Assembly: GCA_048772705.1 (NCBI GenBank) | Contig: JBLWGC010000173.1 | Location: 62,001 to 126,000 of the forward strand | Length of the DNA: 64,000 bases | Direction: 5' to 3' | Source of the DNA: Leidyana gryllorum EB-2025a | Taxonomy: Eukaryota; Apicomplexa | The notes under the pieces: generated by a model | What the model was told of the DNA's origin: nothing | The model's input: only the letters and a program-made list of their open reading frames with translations | The model's database searches: none | Shown: positions 1-11,048 of the stretch, piece by piece | How positions within the stretch are numbered: position 1 is the first letter of the stretch | Layout of the letters: each line of letters begins with the position of its first letter | Translations under genes and position numbers: made by a program

Positions 1-333
1 TTACGCACCGTCTGAGATGCGATGAAACTACCTGCAGGCGGTGAAAGTTTGACGATGAGACAGGTGTGTGTGCGTGTGTGTGGACTGACCTTGAGAGGCA
101 CGGGAGTCACAGGCGACCATGATGCCTTGAGCGAAGCGGAAGGCGAGCGTGGTCGTTCCCTTATCAAACTTGAGGAAGCGTTCGCGGTTCTGGGCCGGGA
201 CCGCATTCTTGATAAAAGACATGGGGTCGTGAGGAGCCAACATGAAGCGGAAGTCTTGTGTTCGAGAGGAGGGTGCCGCTAACTCGGTGATGCTATCCTC
301 CTCATGCTGGTCCCAGGCAGTCAGTACAGTCAT
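1..333 (-). CDS. PSMB5: 20S proteasome subunit beta type-5 (5' part)
   Basis: This is the N-terminal part of the chymotrypsin-like catalytic subunit of the 20S proteasome; the gene runs off the left edge. The start at 333 gives a 59-residue propeptide ending in KG. The mature protein then begins TTTLAF, so the nucleophile is Thr60 (Thr1 of the mature form), and the conserved Asp17 lies in CDSRAS. A 58-base GT-AG intron (32-89, containing a TG microsatellite) joins the glutamine after DSRAS to GSFIASQTVR, which restores the canonical beta5 sequence across the splice and confirms the gene. The Lys33 region and the rest of the fold are outside the window. An upstream minus-strand frame could splice onto this start (see findings), but the ATG at 333 already gives a propeptide of normal length. 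Confidence 0.93.
63..82. repeat. TG microsatellite in proteasome beta5 intron
   Basis: A short TG/CA-rich tract fills the middle of the 58-base intron of the proteasome beta5 gene. Similar TG tracts occur in several other introns of the window. Confidence 0.7.
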
Positions 334-700
334 TTCAAAGTGTTTGTGAAATTCGGCTCCTACAACCTCACACGTTTTTTGGAACCATGGTTAGGAAGGG
401 AAGGTAGAAAGGCGTAAAAAACGGAAATGGGTAGTGAGGGCTGGTGTGTCAATGGGTAAGGCATGTACCAAGCACCAGCCGGCTACCTGCTGCGAACCCC
501 ACCAAGCAGCGCCGGATGGCCTGCTTCCCACACAACCTCTCGAGGTCCTCAAGATACCCAGTTCGAACTGCCTCGACGACAATGGCAAAGAACTGAGGCC
601 ACCACATTTGCTCAGGCCTGCGGTTTCCTCCCTGCCGCGTAGCTTCCAAGTGCGTCTAACCTCTATCACAATCTATCTGCGCGTAGTTCTTTGTAGTAGT
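334..700. other. Interval between proteasome beta5 and NT-C2 gene
   Basis: This should hold the shared 5' region of two divergent genes. No ATG exon for the plus gene could be assigned here. A minus-strand open frame at 449-649 has an amphipathic, protein-like composition and could be an unrecognised exon. No TATA-like element is obvious. Confidence 0.4.
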
Positions 701-3700
701 GCACGGCATCCGTCTCAAGCATATCAGTTATGATCCTCTCAGCCGTGATGTGTCGAGAAGGTCTGTTCTCAGAGGCCGCTCGTCTTCCAATGGATCCGGC
801 CTCCAGTACTTCTTCACCATTGACTGGGATGATGGCTTCCTCATGCGACGCACTACCGCTACGGTAAGCCCACACCTATGTGTGCTCTCACTAGATACGT
901 GTGTGATACAACAATGTTAGTGTGTGAGTCTGTCTCTGACTGCCTGTGTCTGTGAGATGAACATGCTCAATGTCGGGGGAGTCCTCACTTTTGTGGTGTG
1001 TGTGTGGGTGTGTGTGTGTGTGTGTGAGTGTGGGCAAGATCTCCTTGCACTGCTGTTGTATCCAACATGTGACTGCCACGATAATCCACGCCTCGGATCA
1101 TAGAAAGCGGAAGCCGGACAAGTATCGTTCAAGAACTCCTTCGCCTTTTTCTGGAGTGTTGATAGCTTACAGCGCCTGGCGGATTGCAAATTGAGCTTAC
1201 GACTGTACGCGTTTGAGAGTCACCGGACGCCTGAGCATCTGGGCAGAGTAAAGGTGAGCAGAGTCGCTGCTGCTGTGTCCCCACCAATAATCTTTGTCCA
1301 GCTTGACATCCTCAGTATAGCGACAGGGCCCGTCCACAACGACCTGCCAGTCATCTCGCATCGCGGCGCTCGAGGGTCGCAAGCGCAGGTTCAAGAAGTG
1401 ACGGATTACTCGGGTTTACGATCATTTGTTCGAGACGCAAGAGTACAATTCGATGTTCGAATGTCTCAGGTGTGCGAGTTGTTAGTGACCCCGGTAGAAG
1501 TAGTGGCTCATGTCGAAGCATCCCAATACAATCCTCCGCCGGTATTCAATCCCGCTGTTGTCCCGAGCTCGCCGGGTCCGCCTCCGCGCAGCAAGAGTGT
1601 AGCTGAGCTCGACCGGGTGCGAACCCCCCCCAGTCAACACCAGGAAGCCCCATCCACGCCCAAGCAGTCGGATATGCCGGTCCCCCCTGTCAACGAAACG
1701 GACGAGGACACACAGATAGAGCGTGCTGCTGCAGGTGGTCACTCCGCGGACGACGCGAAGAGGCCCATTCTGGCCAAATGGCAACTCGACTTTGTCCCCA
1801 CAGTGAGTTTGAGAGTGTGGCTTCGGCGTGTGTTAGTCTCCAATACTTCAGGGGGTGCCGAATCCGTCTTCATACGCCTCTAACTGGACTGAACTGTGAG
1901 TTTCTTCCCATATATTGTGAGTGTGTATGCCCCGATTTTGCAGCACCGCAACTCCATGTTGGTCGCTGTCTACTTCACATTCGGAATTGAATGAGACCCC
2001 CGCTTTATCCTCCACGGCGGCGGCGCTTCCTTCTCGAGAGGGATCTACAGGAGGGGTGACCGCAGGGCTCCTCTCCGGCAGCTCCCTGGGATCCAATTCG
2101 GGCTTAATGAATGCCAATGGTATCAATGTGCGGCGATCGCTCTCTCATGACGTGGCTGATATGCCGAATGTTCTCCGGGTCCGCGACGTCAAAAAACAGT
2201 CTCCCTGTCCTGAATTGGAATCTGTGTCGGAGCTGTCAGAGATGCGCACTGGACTGATGCCCTCCAACACGGCGTCATCCGGGCGCAACCGAACGGCCAA
2301 ACCCAGACTGCGACTCAGCCGTCTCGTCAAGAGCGAATTCCTCACCCCCTCCTCATTACCCGGTCACCAGATCTCGCCGCAACTCAGCTTGGATGGCGGA
2401 CCCATCCTCAAAGCGATCGATGACGTTAACACAATGGTCCCCAATTCATTAGCTTCTGAGATGCCTTCAGAGATGAGCTCACAACAACTGTATGTCAACG
2501 TGGCTGCTGCCGCCATGTCGGGCCTTCCCATGGCCCAGGTTCTGGAGCAGTCGCCTCTTCCTACCTGTCACGTGAGACTCTTTTCCTTTGATGACACCCA
2601 TCTTGGCCCCACAGTTGACAACCACTTCTGATACTTTGCGCCAGTATCACATTCATTTGCGACTCTGGGCGAGACCTCTCGGTGTGGGCCCGCCCAAGCT
2701 TTTCGGCGAAGCTTGGATACCCTTTTTCAAGGTGAGGAGTCTGGCTCTTCTTCCGATCGAATCTGCTCAGCTGTACGATGCTGACGTTGTTGACCCAGCG
2801 CATCAATACTTCTACGACGCCAACTTTTCGGAAACAATATGGCAGGATGGCCGCTCGGTCGGTCGCTTAGAAGGCCTTTTCGTCTTCCAGGTACGAGAAT
2901 GGCCAACCTCTGCCTGCTCTTCACATGATATCACCCACTATTCTTCTACAGAATAGCCCTCTCATCCGTCAAATGATGACTGGAGTCCAGACTGAGATAG
3001 GATTCAGCAGGATCGCCATGCCCATTCTGGGTAAGTGCTGTGTGTGAGAGTGTGTGTGTCCCATCCTGAGTGTTGATGATTTCTGTTTGGCCACAGGCGA
3101 GCTCACAGAATACGAATCTGTGCGCAGACACCTACCTCGTGAACTTCTGCAGCTCAGCAAACACCAAGAAAAGCTGACGGACAGCTTATTTATCCAGTCG
3201 GCCATGAAGGGAAGTCAGCTCGCGCGGAAGTCAATTGCCCACCTCAAATCACCTTCGGCTTTATACGAAGAGGTTGACCTGCAAAAGATCTGCGAATCGG
3301 TTCTCAAACTCCTGAGCGGTGGAGATCCTCTCAACACGAAAACAGCTTTCGTGTACCGAGATCTCTCAGGGCTGGTTACGGGCCAGCGAGTTCTTCTGGA
3401 GCTGGCCAAACATCTTCTCGACTCCATAGACTCTGTTCCGGTGAGTAAAACGCAACGCTCACTCAATCGCTGACCACAGTGGCATGTCCGGGGCATCTAC
3501 TGTTCTATATTGTCGGCGATCATGCGTCGAGGTGAACTCGACATGGGGAATTTGTTGCCACGGATCCCGGAATGCGGTGAGACTCTTGTTGCGCGACCAG
3601 CAGTGGGCAAAGGTTCCCAATCTCAACAGCGGAACGATTCCCAGACATTGAGCTGCGAACGCTGACTCGACTGGCGAGGCGATCAGAGCGGGAAATCACA

Positions 3701-6663
3701 GCTCAGACACGATCTCAGTGAGCAGACTTTCAGTGATCGGCAACCACTTCGACTTTCACAGCGTCCAAACTGGGAATGGTGTGGATGAGGAATTTCCGAG
3801 TCCCACATCAGTGAAGAGTCCTATGAAGAGACTGAATGTGTTCGCAAAACTTCGCAGTCGACCAACTCGTGTGCGTTTGCGCATTAGTCGCCCCAGTTTG
3901 ACTAAAGAATTGAGTCGAGAAATGTCACACCTGCCGTTGAGTTCGTTATCTTCTCGGAGCACCGACACCCAAGACTTAGACGGGCTTGCCGAAGAAGCAT
4001 CTGTTACTTCCACTCCCGTTCAGAGAGCAGGAAGCAATTCGATGATAAGTCGTGAAGGTTCGCCAGAGGAAGGCTTGTCTTGGAAAGCTTCGCCCTATCT
4101 GGATGAAACGGTTTCTCTAAGCCCTGAAGAAGTTCAGGATCTCATAATCTACCATAAACGCATGAAGGTGAGTCCGATCATGAACTGACACACACACTTC
4201 CTCCCCCCGGCGTGCGTGTCTCTGTGCTTGTGACCAACAGCGTGTTGTAGGTTGCCAAGTTATATATTGTCACGTTGCTGCGACTTCAACACTATAGTCT
4301 CGGCCGCATATGCAGTGAGGCGCTGTTCGAGTCGCAGCGCCGACATGTTTGTCTATTTCTAGCACTACTGTTCATAAGGTTGCCCAACGTAAGACCTTGT
4401 TGTACTGGCAGTCAGTATATGGACGGACACCCATTGCAGTTCCGCGACCAGTTTCTTAGTCATGTACTAACCGCCGAAGAACGGGCAGCTATCGTACCAG
4501 GATGGCGTGAGCACGAATTCGCTCTCACTCACCAAAGCTTGGATGAACATGATCGCTGGTCTAAAAGAGCGTTTCCCGGCTTGTATGAGCTGCAGATCGC
4601 ATTCGACTGGGGGCCACTTCATTTGGCAGTGCAGGTGAGTTTCGTTTCATCCTTGACGAGTCGTATTGATGTAATTGTCAGGAGTACTTTGGAAGTGCAC
4701 CCAAGTACCACTTGGACGAAGCGCAGATTAGTTCCGTGGAGGGCTGGGAAACCAAGTTGTGTAGACCACGAGGGATTCTGTTCTTCAGTTTCTTGGAGAA
4801 CTGGGCTCGAGTCATCTGGCATACCGTTCAAAGTCAACGGAGAGCCCCTGGAGACACTAGCAGATCCTCCTCGACCACCAGCTCTACGGTAGTCTCAATT
4901 CGGTGGGATCTTTTGCCTGGTTACGCAACTCTACTGAAAGCTTTCCTAATTGAAATGCGCACGCGACCGGTTACGAAGGTGAGTTGAATCCGCCAAAAGC
5001 TTCGTCGTCCCAACCCTTCCTTCTCCTCACACTCAGTACCCTGACGCACTGTTGAACTGCTCTGGAGCTCTTCTGGCTAACGATAAGCTCCTGTCGGTCT
5101 TCTTCCGTATCGTATTGTCGCGCACTTCGGTCTTCTCGCGTGACCAGGTTTTTGCCGTGTTTAACTATCTAGATTTCTGGCTTGAAGTGAGCTCTCCTGA
5201 ATTCGGGAATGCTAAGGACTCTTCTCTTTCTTTCATTCACCTCAGGTACTCTCTGTAATGGGTCGCTCAATCGGCCCAACTTTCGACTATCGATTCCTAG
5301 GCAAAGCAATCGACACTGTTCTAACCTCTGATCTTGCATTACAAACATCCAAGGCTATGTGGTTCATCTATAAACGATTGGATCAAGTGGCATCTGGCAG
5401 ACTGCTACCAAGTCTCATCGATGTCCTCGTATACAGACGATTCCATGAGTGAGTTTTATTGAACCATGTCTGGCCAACTGAGCAGATCAATCAATCGATT
5501 TATTTATTCTCATTCACACTTCCCTGTTGCAGTCTCTTCCTCAATTGGTCTTGGTTGGTTCGTAAGTGCTTCTATGCAATCATATTGTACAGAGTCTGTG
5601 GTAAGTCTTCCTCCCTCCCAACCCGCAAAACTGCTCTCCTTTTTATCCGACAGAGGCCGCCCGGCGCATAGTTTCTCAACATGGCTGCGACAACCGCTCT
5701 TGCGATCGACCTAAACAGACCGTCTCAACCGAAGATCGTTTGGTGAGCTCCAGGAGGCGTACCCCCTATTGATACCAACCTTTCCGCTACACAGTATTGT
5801 TGGGCCTACATCTTGCTGGTTCGCAATCTGAAAGAACTCAATTTGCCTCCCGTCTTCCCGGCCAAATTCTCCGAATACCACATACGCCATATTCTCCATG
5901 TCTCTGAGGATCCTCTCGCTTCTCCATGCATTGACAACCCTGGCACCCCTTCCTTCCTCATCTGGGGCATCCCGCGAGTCCTCCCAGCTACCTCTGGCAG
6001 AAACACGCCCGAGCCACAAACCACAAACGCCGAAGCTTCTCCAGCCCCCAAAGTACGCACCCCTAAAGCAACAGCTCAGCCGTCCATCAACGTCGACACA
6101 CGCGTCACCTTCGTCAATCAAAACTCTAGTGGTTCTCGTGCCCCTCCCGATACATCCACCGCACCCAGAAGCGCGTGGACCTACCGACAGGGACTCAGAC
6201 GCCTAAGACGTCGACGCAGCATTCGTGAACGCGAAAGGTCCGGTGATGAAGAGTCGTTGTACCTCAGCGTCCATTCTACAAACACGGAACGGACGCCACA
6301 TGCTAGAGAACAAGATTTTCTATCCCCGGATGATGACCGGCCTGACAGTGCAATGACACTTTACAGCGATCCCACCCTCTTCCTTCCTCCTGCGGTACAT
6401 ATGGAGAAACGCCACAAACCGTATATCAAGGCTGCTACACGAGAGTTCGAGCGGGTAAGTCTTTGTGCTAAGAACCGCCCTTGATTTTCATCTGTAAAGG
6501 AATTGAGCTCTTACAAGATATGGGTCATTTCAAGGAGTCATGAGGTACGCAACGTCAAAAATCACTGTCTTCATAATCTATTCTTTCTCACTAGGTTCCG
6601 CCAATGCACATCCCTGCCTCGCCACTGGACACAAATGTAGATGTACCTCTTGATGATGACTAG
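701..6663 (+). CDS. NT-C2 domain and DUF1765-like protein (5' end uncertain)
   Basis: This is a multi-exon gene of roughly 1,650 residues. The N-terminus reads as an NT-C2 (EEIG1/EHBP1-type) membrane-binding beta sandwich: strands around FFTIDWDDGF and RRTTAT continue, after an intron at 864-1101, into FKNSFAFFW and LSLRLYAF ... LGRVK. A long serine/proline-rich linker follows. The C-terminal third carries LPGYATLLKAFLIEMRTRP, then MWFIYKRLD and FLNWSWLVRKCFYAIILYR, a pattern I associate with DUF1765 of fungi, mycetozoa and Entamoeba. At least fifteen short introns were traced (for example 1803-1851, 1896-1943 and 2731-2769), all preserving frame. The last exon ends in a poly-acidic VPLDDD with TAG at 6661-6663, five bases from the opposite-strand stop. 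No in-frame ATG was found upstream of 701, so a first exon is missing. Function is unknown; a membrane-associated role is inferred from NT-C2. Confidence 0.72.
996..1026. repeat. TG microsatellite in a 238-base intron
   Basis: A GT/TG tract of about 31 bases with one GG interruption lies in the longest traced intron of the NT-C2 gene (864-1101). I found no convincing exon in this intron. Confidence 0.75.
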
Positions 6664-6668
6664 GATCT

Positions 6669-7037
6669 TCAGCCGAGCTGCTGAGTAGGGAAAAGGGGTC
6701 TTCGCACCACCGTTCGCAGCGCATCCGCTGCTCCAAGCATACCAGCTCCCAAATAGGTGTTACCAACGTGTCCTTTGAGAGTTTCAGCTGCTTTGGTCAA
6801 GCCTTCGAGGTTGCTTTGTACCACACGGTTGTTCAGAGCTCTTCGTGCCTCCCAATTGCCAAGAAGATGACCCGCTGACTTGCCTGCAAGACGGTGGGTC
6901 GCATCAGCCAGTTGATATGGTACAGAGTGATGAGGTTCGTGACCGGTCAGAGTGGAGTACACACGGTCTGCCGCTTCCATGATGCTTCCAGCTGCGACAT
7001 ATCCTAATAGAATAAATAGTGAAATATACCAGGGCAT
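6669..7037 (-). CDS. Small single-pass membrane protein, unrecognised
   Basis: An intronless 122-residue protein whose N-terminus is a hydrophobic segment (WYISLFILLGYVAAG), either a signal anchor or an uncleaved signal sequence. The rest is hydrophilic and helix-prone with several alanine/glycine stretches and no cysteine. The ATG at 7037 is the first in frame; upstream codons stay open but lack an ATG. It converges on the NT-C2 gene with only five bases between stop codons, so their 3' untranslated regions must overlap. It diverges from the PP2C gene across 137 bases that contain a perfect CACACGTGTG. I do not recognise the family. The size and N-terminal anchor would suit a mitochondrial or ER membrane accessory subunit, but that is a guess. 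Confidence 0.6.
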   Translation of the reverse strand: MPWYISLFILLGYVAAGSIMEAADRVYSTLTGHEPHHSVPYQLADATHRLAGKSAGHLLGNWEARRALNNRVVQSNLEGLTKAAETLKGHVGNTYLGAGMLGAADALRTVVRRPLFPTQQLG

Positions 7038-7060
7038 GGCCGCGCGTCTCGGGAGAAGCA

Positions 7061-7070
7061 CACACGTGTG
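7061..7070. promoter_or_regulatory. CACACGTGTG palindrome in a divergent intergenic region
   Basis: A perfect 10-base palindrome with an E-box/G-box core (CACGTG) lies between the divergent starts at 7037 and 7175. The same 10-mer recurs at 10961, 22001 and 34952. Regulatory function is inferred only from position and recurrence. Confidence 0.35.
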
Positions 7071-7174
7071 GTCACATATCAGAAGAGCCTAAGTTAGCGA
7101 AGTGTTCAATATGTCCGAAAAGCCAGTTAGGCTACCACTGCCCTATTGAAAAGCTTTTTCGACTCCATCTTTCG

Positions 7175-9515
7175 ATGTCTGGGGGGGATGCAACACCTGC
7201 CGGCCTCCATGTAATCTTTGGTAGCCGCACACGGCGTGGCTTGAACCACGCGAATGAGGACAGGCATGCTGTGGCCGTATGGAAAGACTGGCACACGGAC
7301 GCCCACATACGACAGTCAGAGGACCCCGAAGCCGAGTTACCAGAAGAAGAAATCCCGCAGCCGCAAGTCATAGCTCCATTGTGCGTTGGAAGTGCCAGAA
7401 AAGATACCACGGTGTCTGGCTCGGGAGCTACTGGGACAGTTCAGGACCCCTTCAATCCCAAAACATGGGAAGGCTCCGGAACGCCGCGGGGTGACCAACA
7501 TAGAAGTGACGAGCAACCGGCTTATCTGTGGACAGTTTGCGATGGACATGATGGTCCAGAAGCCGCAAACTATGTATGCAAGAAGGTCGGCGACTCCTTT
7601 TCTCGGATATGGCACTCCCCCACCTCGGGCAACTTGCCTCCCAACCTACTTCAAGGTCGTAAGGTAGGGCCCGGCGAGGAGGGGGAAATATATGCACGCG
7701 GCTATGCGTTGTCGAACGCACTAGCCCGGACTTTCGAGTCTCTGGATGCGTCTTTTAGAAGCGTGGTTACGGATTCTCGGAATCAGTTGGAAGGCTGTAC
7801 AGCCGGGTCGGTGAGTGCCCAGCTTCTCCAATGTAAGATTTATGTCTTGCCAGTGTGTCACTTCAATCTTTCTAACCGGGAACTTGATGTGCTGCGCGGG
7901 TCTAGGAGGTGAGTGATTCTCTAGAAGCTTGCTTCACCGGTTCGCAGATTGTAAAGCTGCAATTCTCACTTTGGAGGAGGCAGACCCTCCGCTCCCAGGA
8001 AAGGTTGGCGAAGGGGATGATAGCCGCTCCAGTTCGAAGGCGACTCAACAATTCCAAGTGACTTGGTTCTCCAAAGAACACAGGTCATCTTCACCAAAGG
8101 AAAAGGCTAGAATACGATCTCGCGGAGGTGAGGAACTCGCTTCGGTTCGCCAAATACTCAATCGTTAGGTTGGTTCCGTCATGGGCGTGTGGGCGGAGTT
8201 CTCGAACCAACGCGAAGTAAGCACGGATGATTGTGCCGCTGACTGATTTCCGATTTCCAATCCGTAGCTATCGGCGATTTTGACGTGAAGTCATCTCAAC
8301 CACCTGGGGTGGTCATAGCCACACCTGAAGTGCGTACGTTTTCAGTCACCAAGCCCGCTCTCGTGCTGGTGGCATCAGATGGTGAGACAGACAATGCACT
8401 GCTTGGGCATGGTGCCGTTTAATCACAGGTGTCTGGGATGTGATGGATGCTTCTCAATTGCTGCGTACCCTCAAGAAACGCCGACGTTTATGGTATGTTG
8501 CTGTACACTCACACTGTTCGACAACGAGTTTCAGGCGTGGTATACTCTCTTGGCTGGGAGCACCCATCCCTGAGCGCCGTTCTTTTGTTAACTTCGGCTT
8601 CAGACGCCGTGCTAAGTCCAAAGAAGGTCTCGAATCAATGCTGCAAATGCCCACAGGGGGTGACTTGTGCGCCATGGCAGATACTCTTGTAACACGAGTG
8701 AGTTGCGAATTGCAAATGTGGGAGTATTGAGTTCTTTACTTGTGCAGGCTCACGACTTGGGCTCGGATGACGATTGCACTTGTGTCTGCATATATCTTCG
8801 CCCAGCTGCGGTCACCCGACCTGTCGACTCTTCCCTAAAGCGAGGAGTCGATGCGACGCCTGAAGACATGGACTTAACCAATACTGGAGAAGCCGATCAA
8901 GATTACAATGTTGGGCCCTCTAATGTCCCCGACGATGAAGATGACGACGATGAAGATGATGTTGAGGAGGACCTTGACGAAGACGATGAGGAAAACGACA
9001 AGGAACCCCCCTATAGTCCCAGCGCGGACAGCTACAGCGAGTATGAAAAATGGCGCAACCCGTCATTGGCGGACGACGAGGAAGTCGGAGGGGAGAACGA
9101 GGAGGATGTCGAGGCGCAACAAGCTGGTCTTCGTGATGATGACGGGGCGGTTGGTTGGGACCTCTCCACAGCCACTTTCCCTGTCTCTCTGGTGGCCACG
9201 AGTCAAGGAATGGAAACTTTGTTCCCATCATCAACAGTGGATGTTCAGGATGCACCAGAGGTTATCGAGAAGGCCCGAAAGCGTCGTGAAGAGCGTCGAG
9301 CAGCACGAGAACGCAGGAAGAAGAGCCTCGAGGACAGAGCATTGCTTGCTAGACAACAAGCGGCCGCTGAGACTCTAAGCGCTGACCACCCTCACCAACA
9401 CTACGCCTCCCCACCTCCATTGCCTACTCCGCCGCCTCCACCCGCTGAGCAGGGCGGTGACTATCAATATAGCGGTACAGACGAGAATCCGCCGAAGCAC
9501 ACCGATCACGCATGA
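7175..9515 (+). CDS. PP2C-family (PPM) serine/threonine phosphatase with acidic tail
   Basis: A metal-dependent protein phosphatase. The PP2C motifs appear in order once short introns are removed: NEDRHAV near residue 28 (metal-binding Asp), VCDGHDG, EGCTAGS, GNLM..GLGDCKAAIL (equivalent to the usual VGDSRAV strand), RGGWFRHGRVGGVL, IGDF, ASDGVWDV and the C-terminal GSDDDCTCVC. Introns traced include 7811-7853 (43 bases) and 7909-7947 (39 bases). After the catalytic domain comes an Asp/Glu-rich stretch (about 8930-9000), an Arg/Lys/Glu coiled-coil-like helix and a proline-rich tail. The start at 7175 directly precedes the domain. The substitution of GDCKA for GDSRA and GCTA for GSTA is unusual, but the metal ligands look intact, so an active enzyme is expected. 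The stop is 13 bases from the convergent PH-like gene. Confidence 0.9.
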
Positions 9516-9528
9516 CAAGAAGTACGCA

Positions 9529-10906
9529 TCATGAAGGAGGCTGCATACTCAGTACGGGATTTCCTGAGATCCGGATAGTATTGAGAAGAACAAGAAGAAC
9601 GACTCACCGTCAGCACCCCGTGTTACCCATACATCAACAGATGAATTGTTTCTTTTCTTGGCCGATGCGCGCGATTGCTCATTTCCCGAGAGGTCTTTCT
9701 GCTTCTTTGTCGCCATCGAGGCAGCGCCATCTTCACTTCCTATCTCATCAGTTGTTGTTTCATCCAAATTTGATTGCTCTTTTGCTGCATCATCATTGCC
9801 CGTCTCTGCTTCTGATTCTGCTGCCGTGGTCTCCTCGTCTTCAGTGACCTCGCTGGCTTCTCCGCCCCCATCAGTGTCTATGCTGGTCTCCGCGTCTTGC
9901 AGAATAACAGATTGTGCCGTCGGCAGACGACTGTATAATTTATGATGGAGGCAGAACCTGAGCAACTCTGAATTCCCGAACACTTAGGGCTGTCTCACCA
10001 GGACTCTATCAATGCTACCATCCAGCTGTCTCTATCCTCTGTAGTCAGTGCACACAAGGGCTGTTCAGCGCCAAGGAAGGTGAATTGAAAGCCTAAGTTG
10101 TAGACTCTGAAGTGGGCGGGTCTGGCGCGCCAAAAGCTTACATGTCGGGGCGTACTGAACCGGGTACAGAGGAAGTTCTATAGCTGCCACTGGCCATGTG
10201 TTCACAGGTTCCTGAACTCTCGATTCTGATACTGATCCTGATCCTTGAGCTCACTTTGTCTGAAACGATTTGCAGCGTTCCGTTGATCAGTTGTCCTTCG
10301 ATTTCTGGATTGTCGAAGTTAGCAGATAGGACATCATCCACAAGCGGAACATAGTAGAGAGGTCCAATCTACATACAGTGGTTTGTGCAGCCCTGCAGCC
10401 AACGACTCACCTTCTTGTACTCCTCACATCGACCCTCACCAGGCACTCCTAGCAAGCGCAACTGGATCAATCGATCTATCGTTGTCAATGTGCCTTCAGT
10501 CGTGGAGTCTAAAGCACTCACTGTTGAGGGTTCGAACTTCGTGATCATAGACCAATCCCCGCATTCTGTTGGCACAAGCTGCCTTCTTGGAAACTTCCCA
10601 TGGTTGATCAATTCCTTCAACAACTTCACAATCTTTCATTTGTTGCAGCATCTCGATGGGAATTTGCTGTTCAGCCCCGACTGAGAGGAAGTAGAATGGA
10701 CCTTTCGTTATCAACACACCTGAACTAAGGAGAAGTTTCCGAGCGTTCCGTCTGCTGCGTCGTAATTGCGATCCTATGTCTTCTTCTAGGATATGTAAGG
10801 CCGAGTTTCCTGATTCAGCTTCGTCCACGGGGTCTGCTCCCTCTTGTGCGGCTGTCAATTCCTCGTAAGGCGACATGCGGTGTTTCTCATTTTCACTTTG
10901 AAGCAT
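9529..10906 (-). CDS. PH-domain-like protein with acidic C-terminus
   Basis: A five- to six-exon gene of about 370 residues. The middle, joined across introns of about 40-46 bases, ends in FTFLGAEQPLCALTTEDRDSW, which closely resembles the last strand and C-terminal tryptophan helix of a pleckstrin homology domain. The first strands probably lie in the region around YYVPLVDDVL. The N-terminal exon contains SGVLITKGPFYFLS and many acidic residues. The last exons hold a long Glu/Asp/Thr/Ser-rich tract followed by a Lys-rich segment and finish NPVLSMQPPS. The ATG at 10906 was chosen because the frame upstream is lower quality; 10876 is an alternative. A membrane- or lipid-linked adaptor role is inferred only from the PH-like fold. 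Confidence 0.6.
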
Positions 10907-10960
10907 CAGACACCAAGTGATCTCCAAAAAGAAGACACTCCACAACATTGGGCTCAATCG

Positions 10961-10970
10961 CACACGTGTG
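10961..10970. promoter_or_regulatory. CACACGTGTG palindrome between divergent genes
   Basis: A perfect copy of the recurrent 10-mer, extended to GCACACGTGTGTGC, in the 142-base interval between the PH-like gene (start 10906, -) and the coiled-coil gene (start 11049, +). A promoter role is inferred from position. Confidence 0.4.
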
Positions 10971-11048
10971 TGCTGGCATGAATGTGGTGGACCGGCAGGT
11001 ACTGCCTGGCAGGAATAGCCATACAACGGTATGTCTCTGGCCTGCAGC

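Noticed and set aside
666-875. Minus-strand coding exon 666-875
   Set aside because: The plus strand encodes the first NT-C2 strands here and splices in phase to the next exon, so the minus frame is most likely a shadow.
8908-9378. 156-codon plus frame rich in Met/Thr/Arg
   Set aside because: It is the +1 shadow of the Asp/Glu-rich PP2C tail; GAT/GAC/GAG repeats read as ATG/ACG/AGG.
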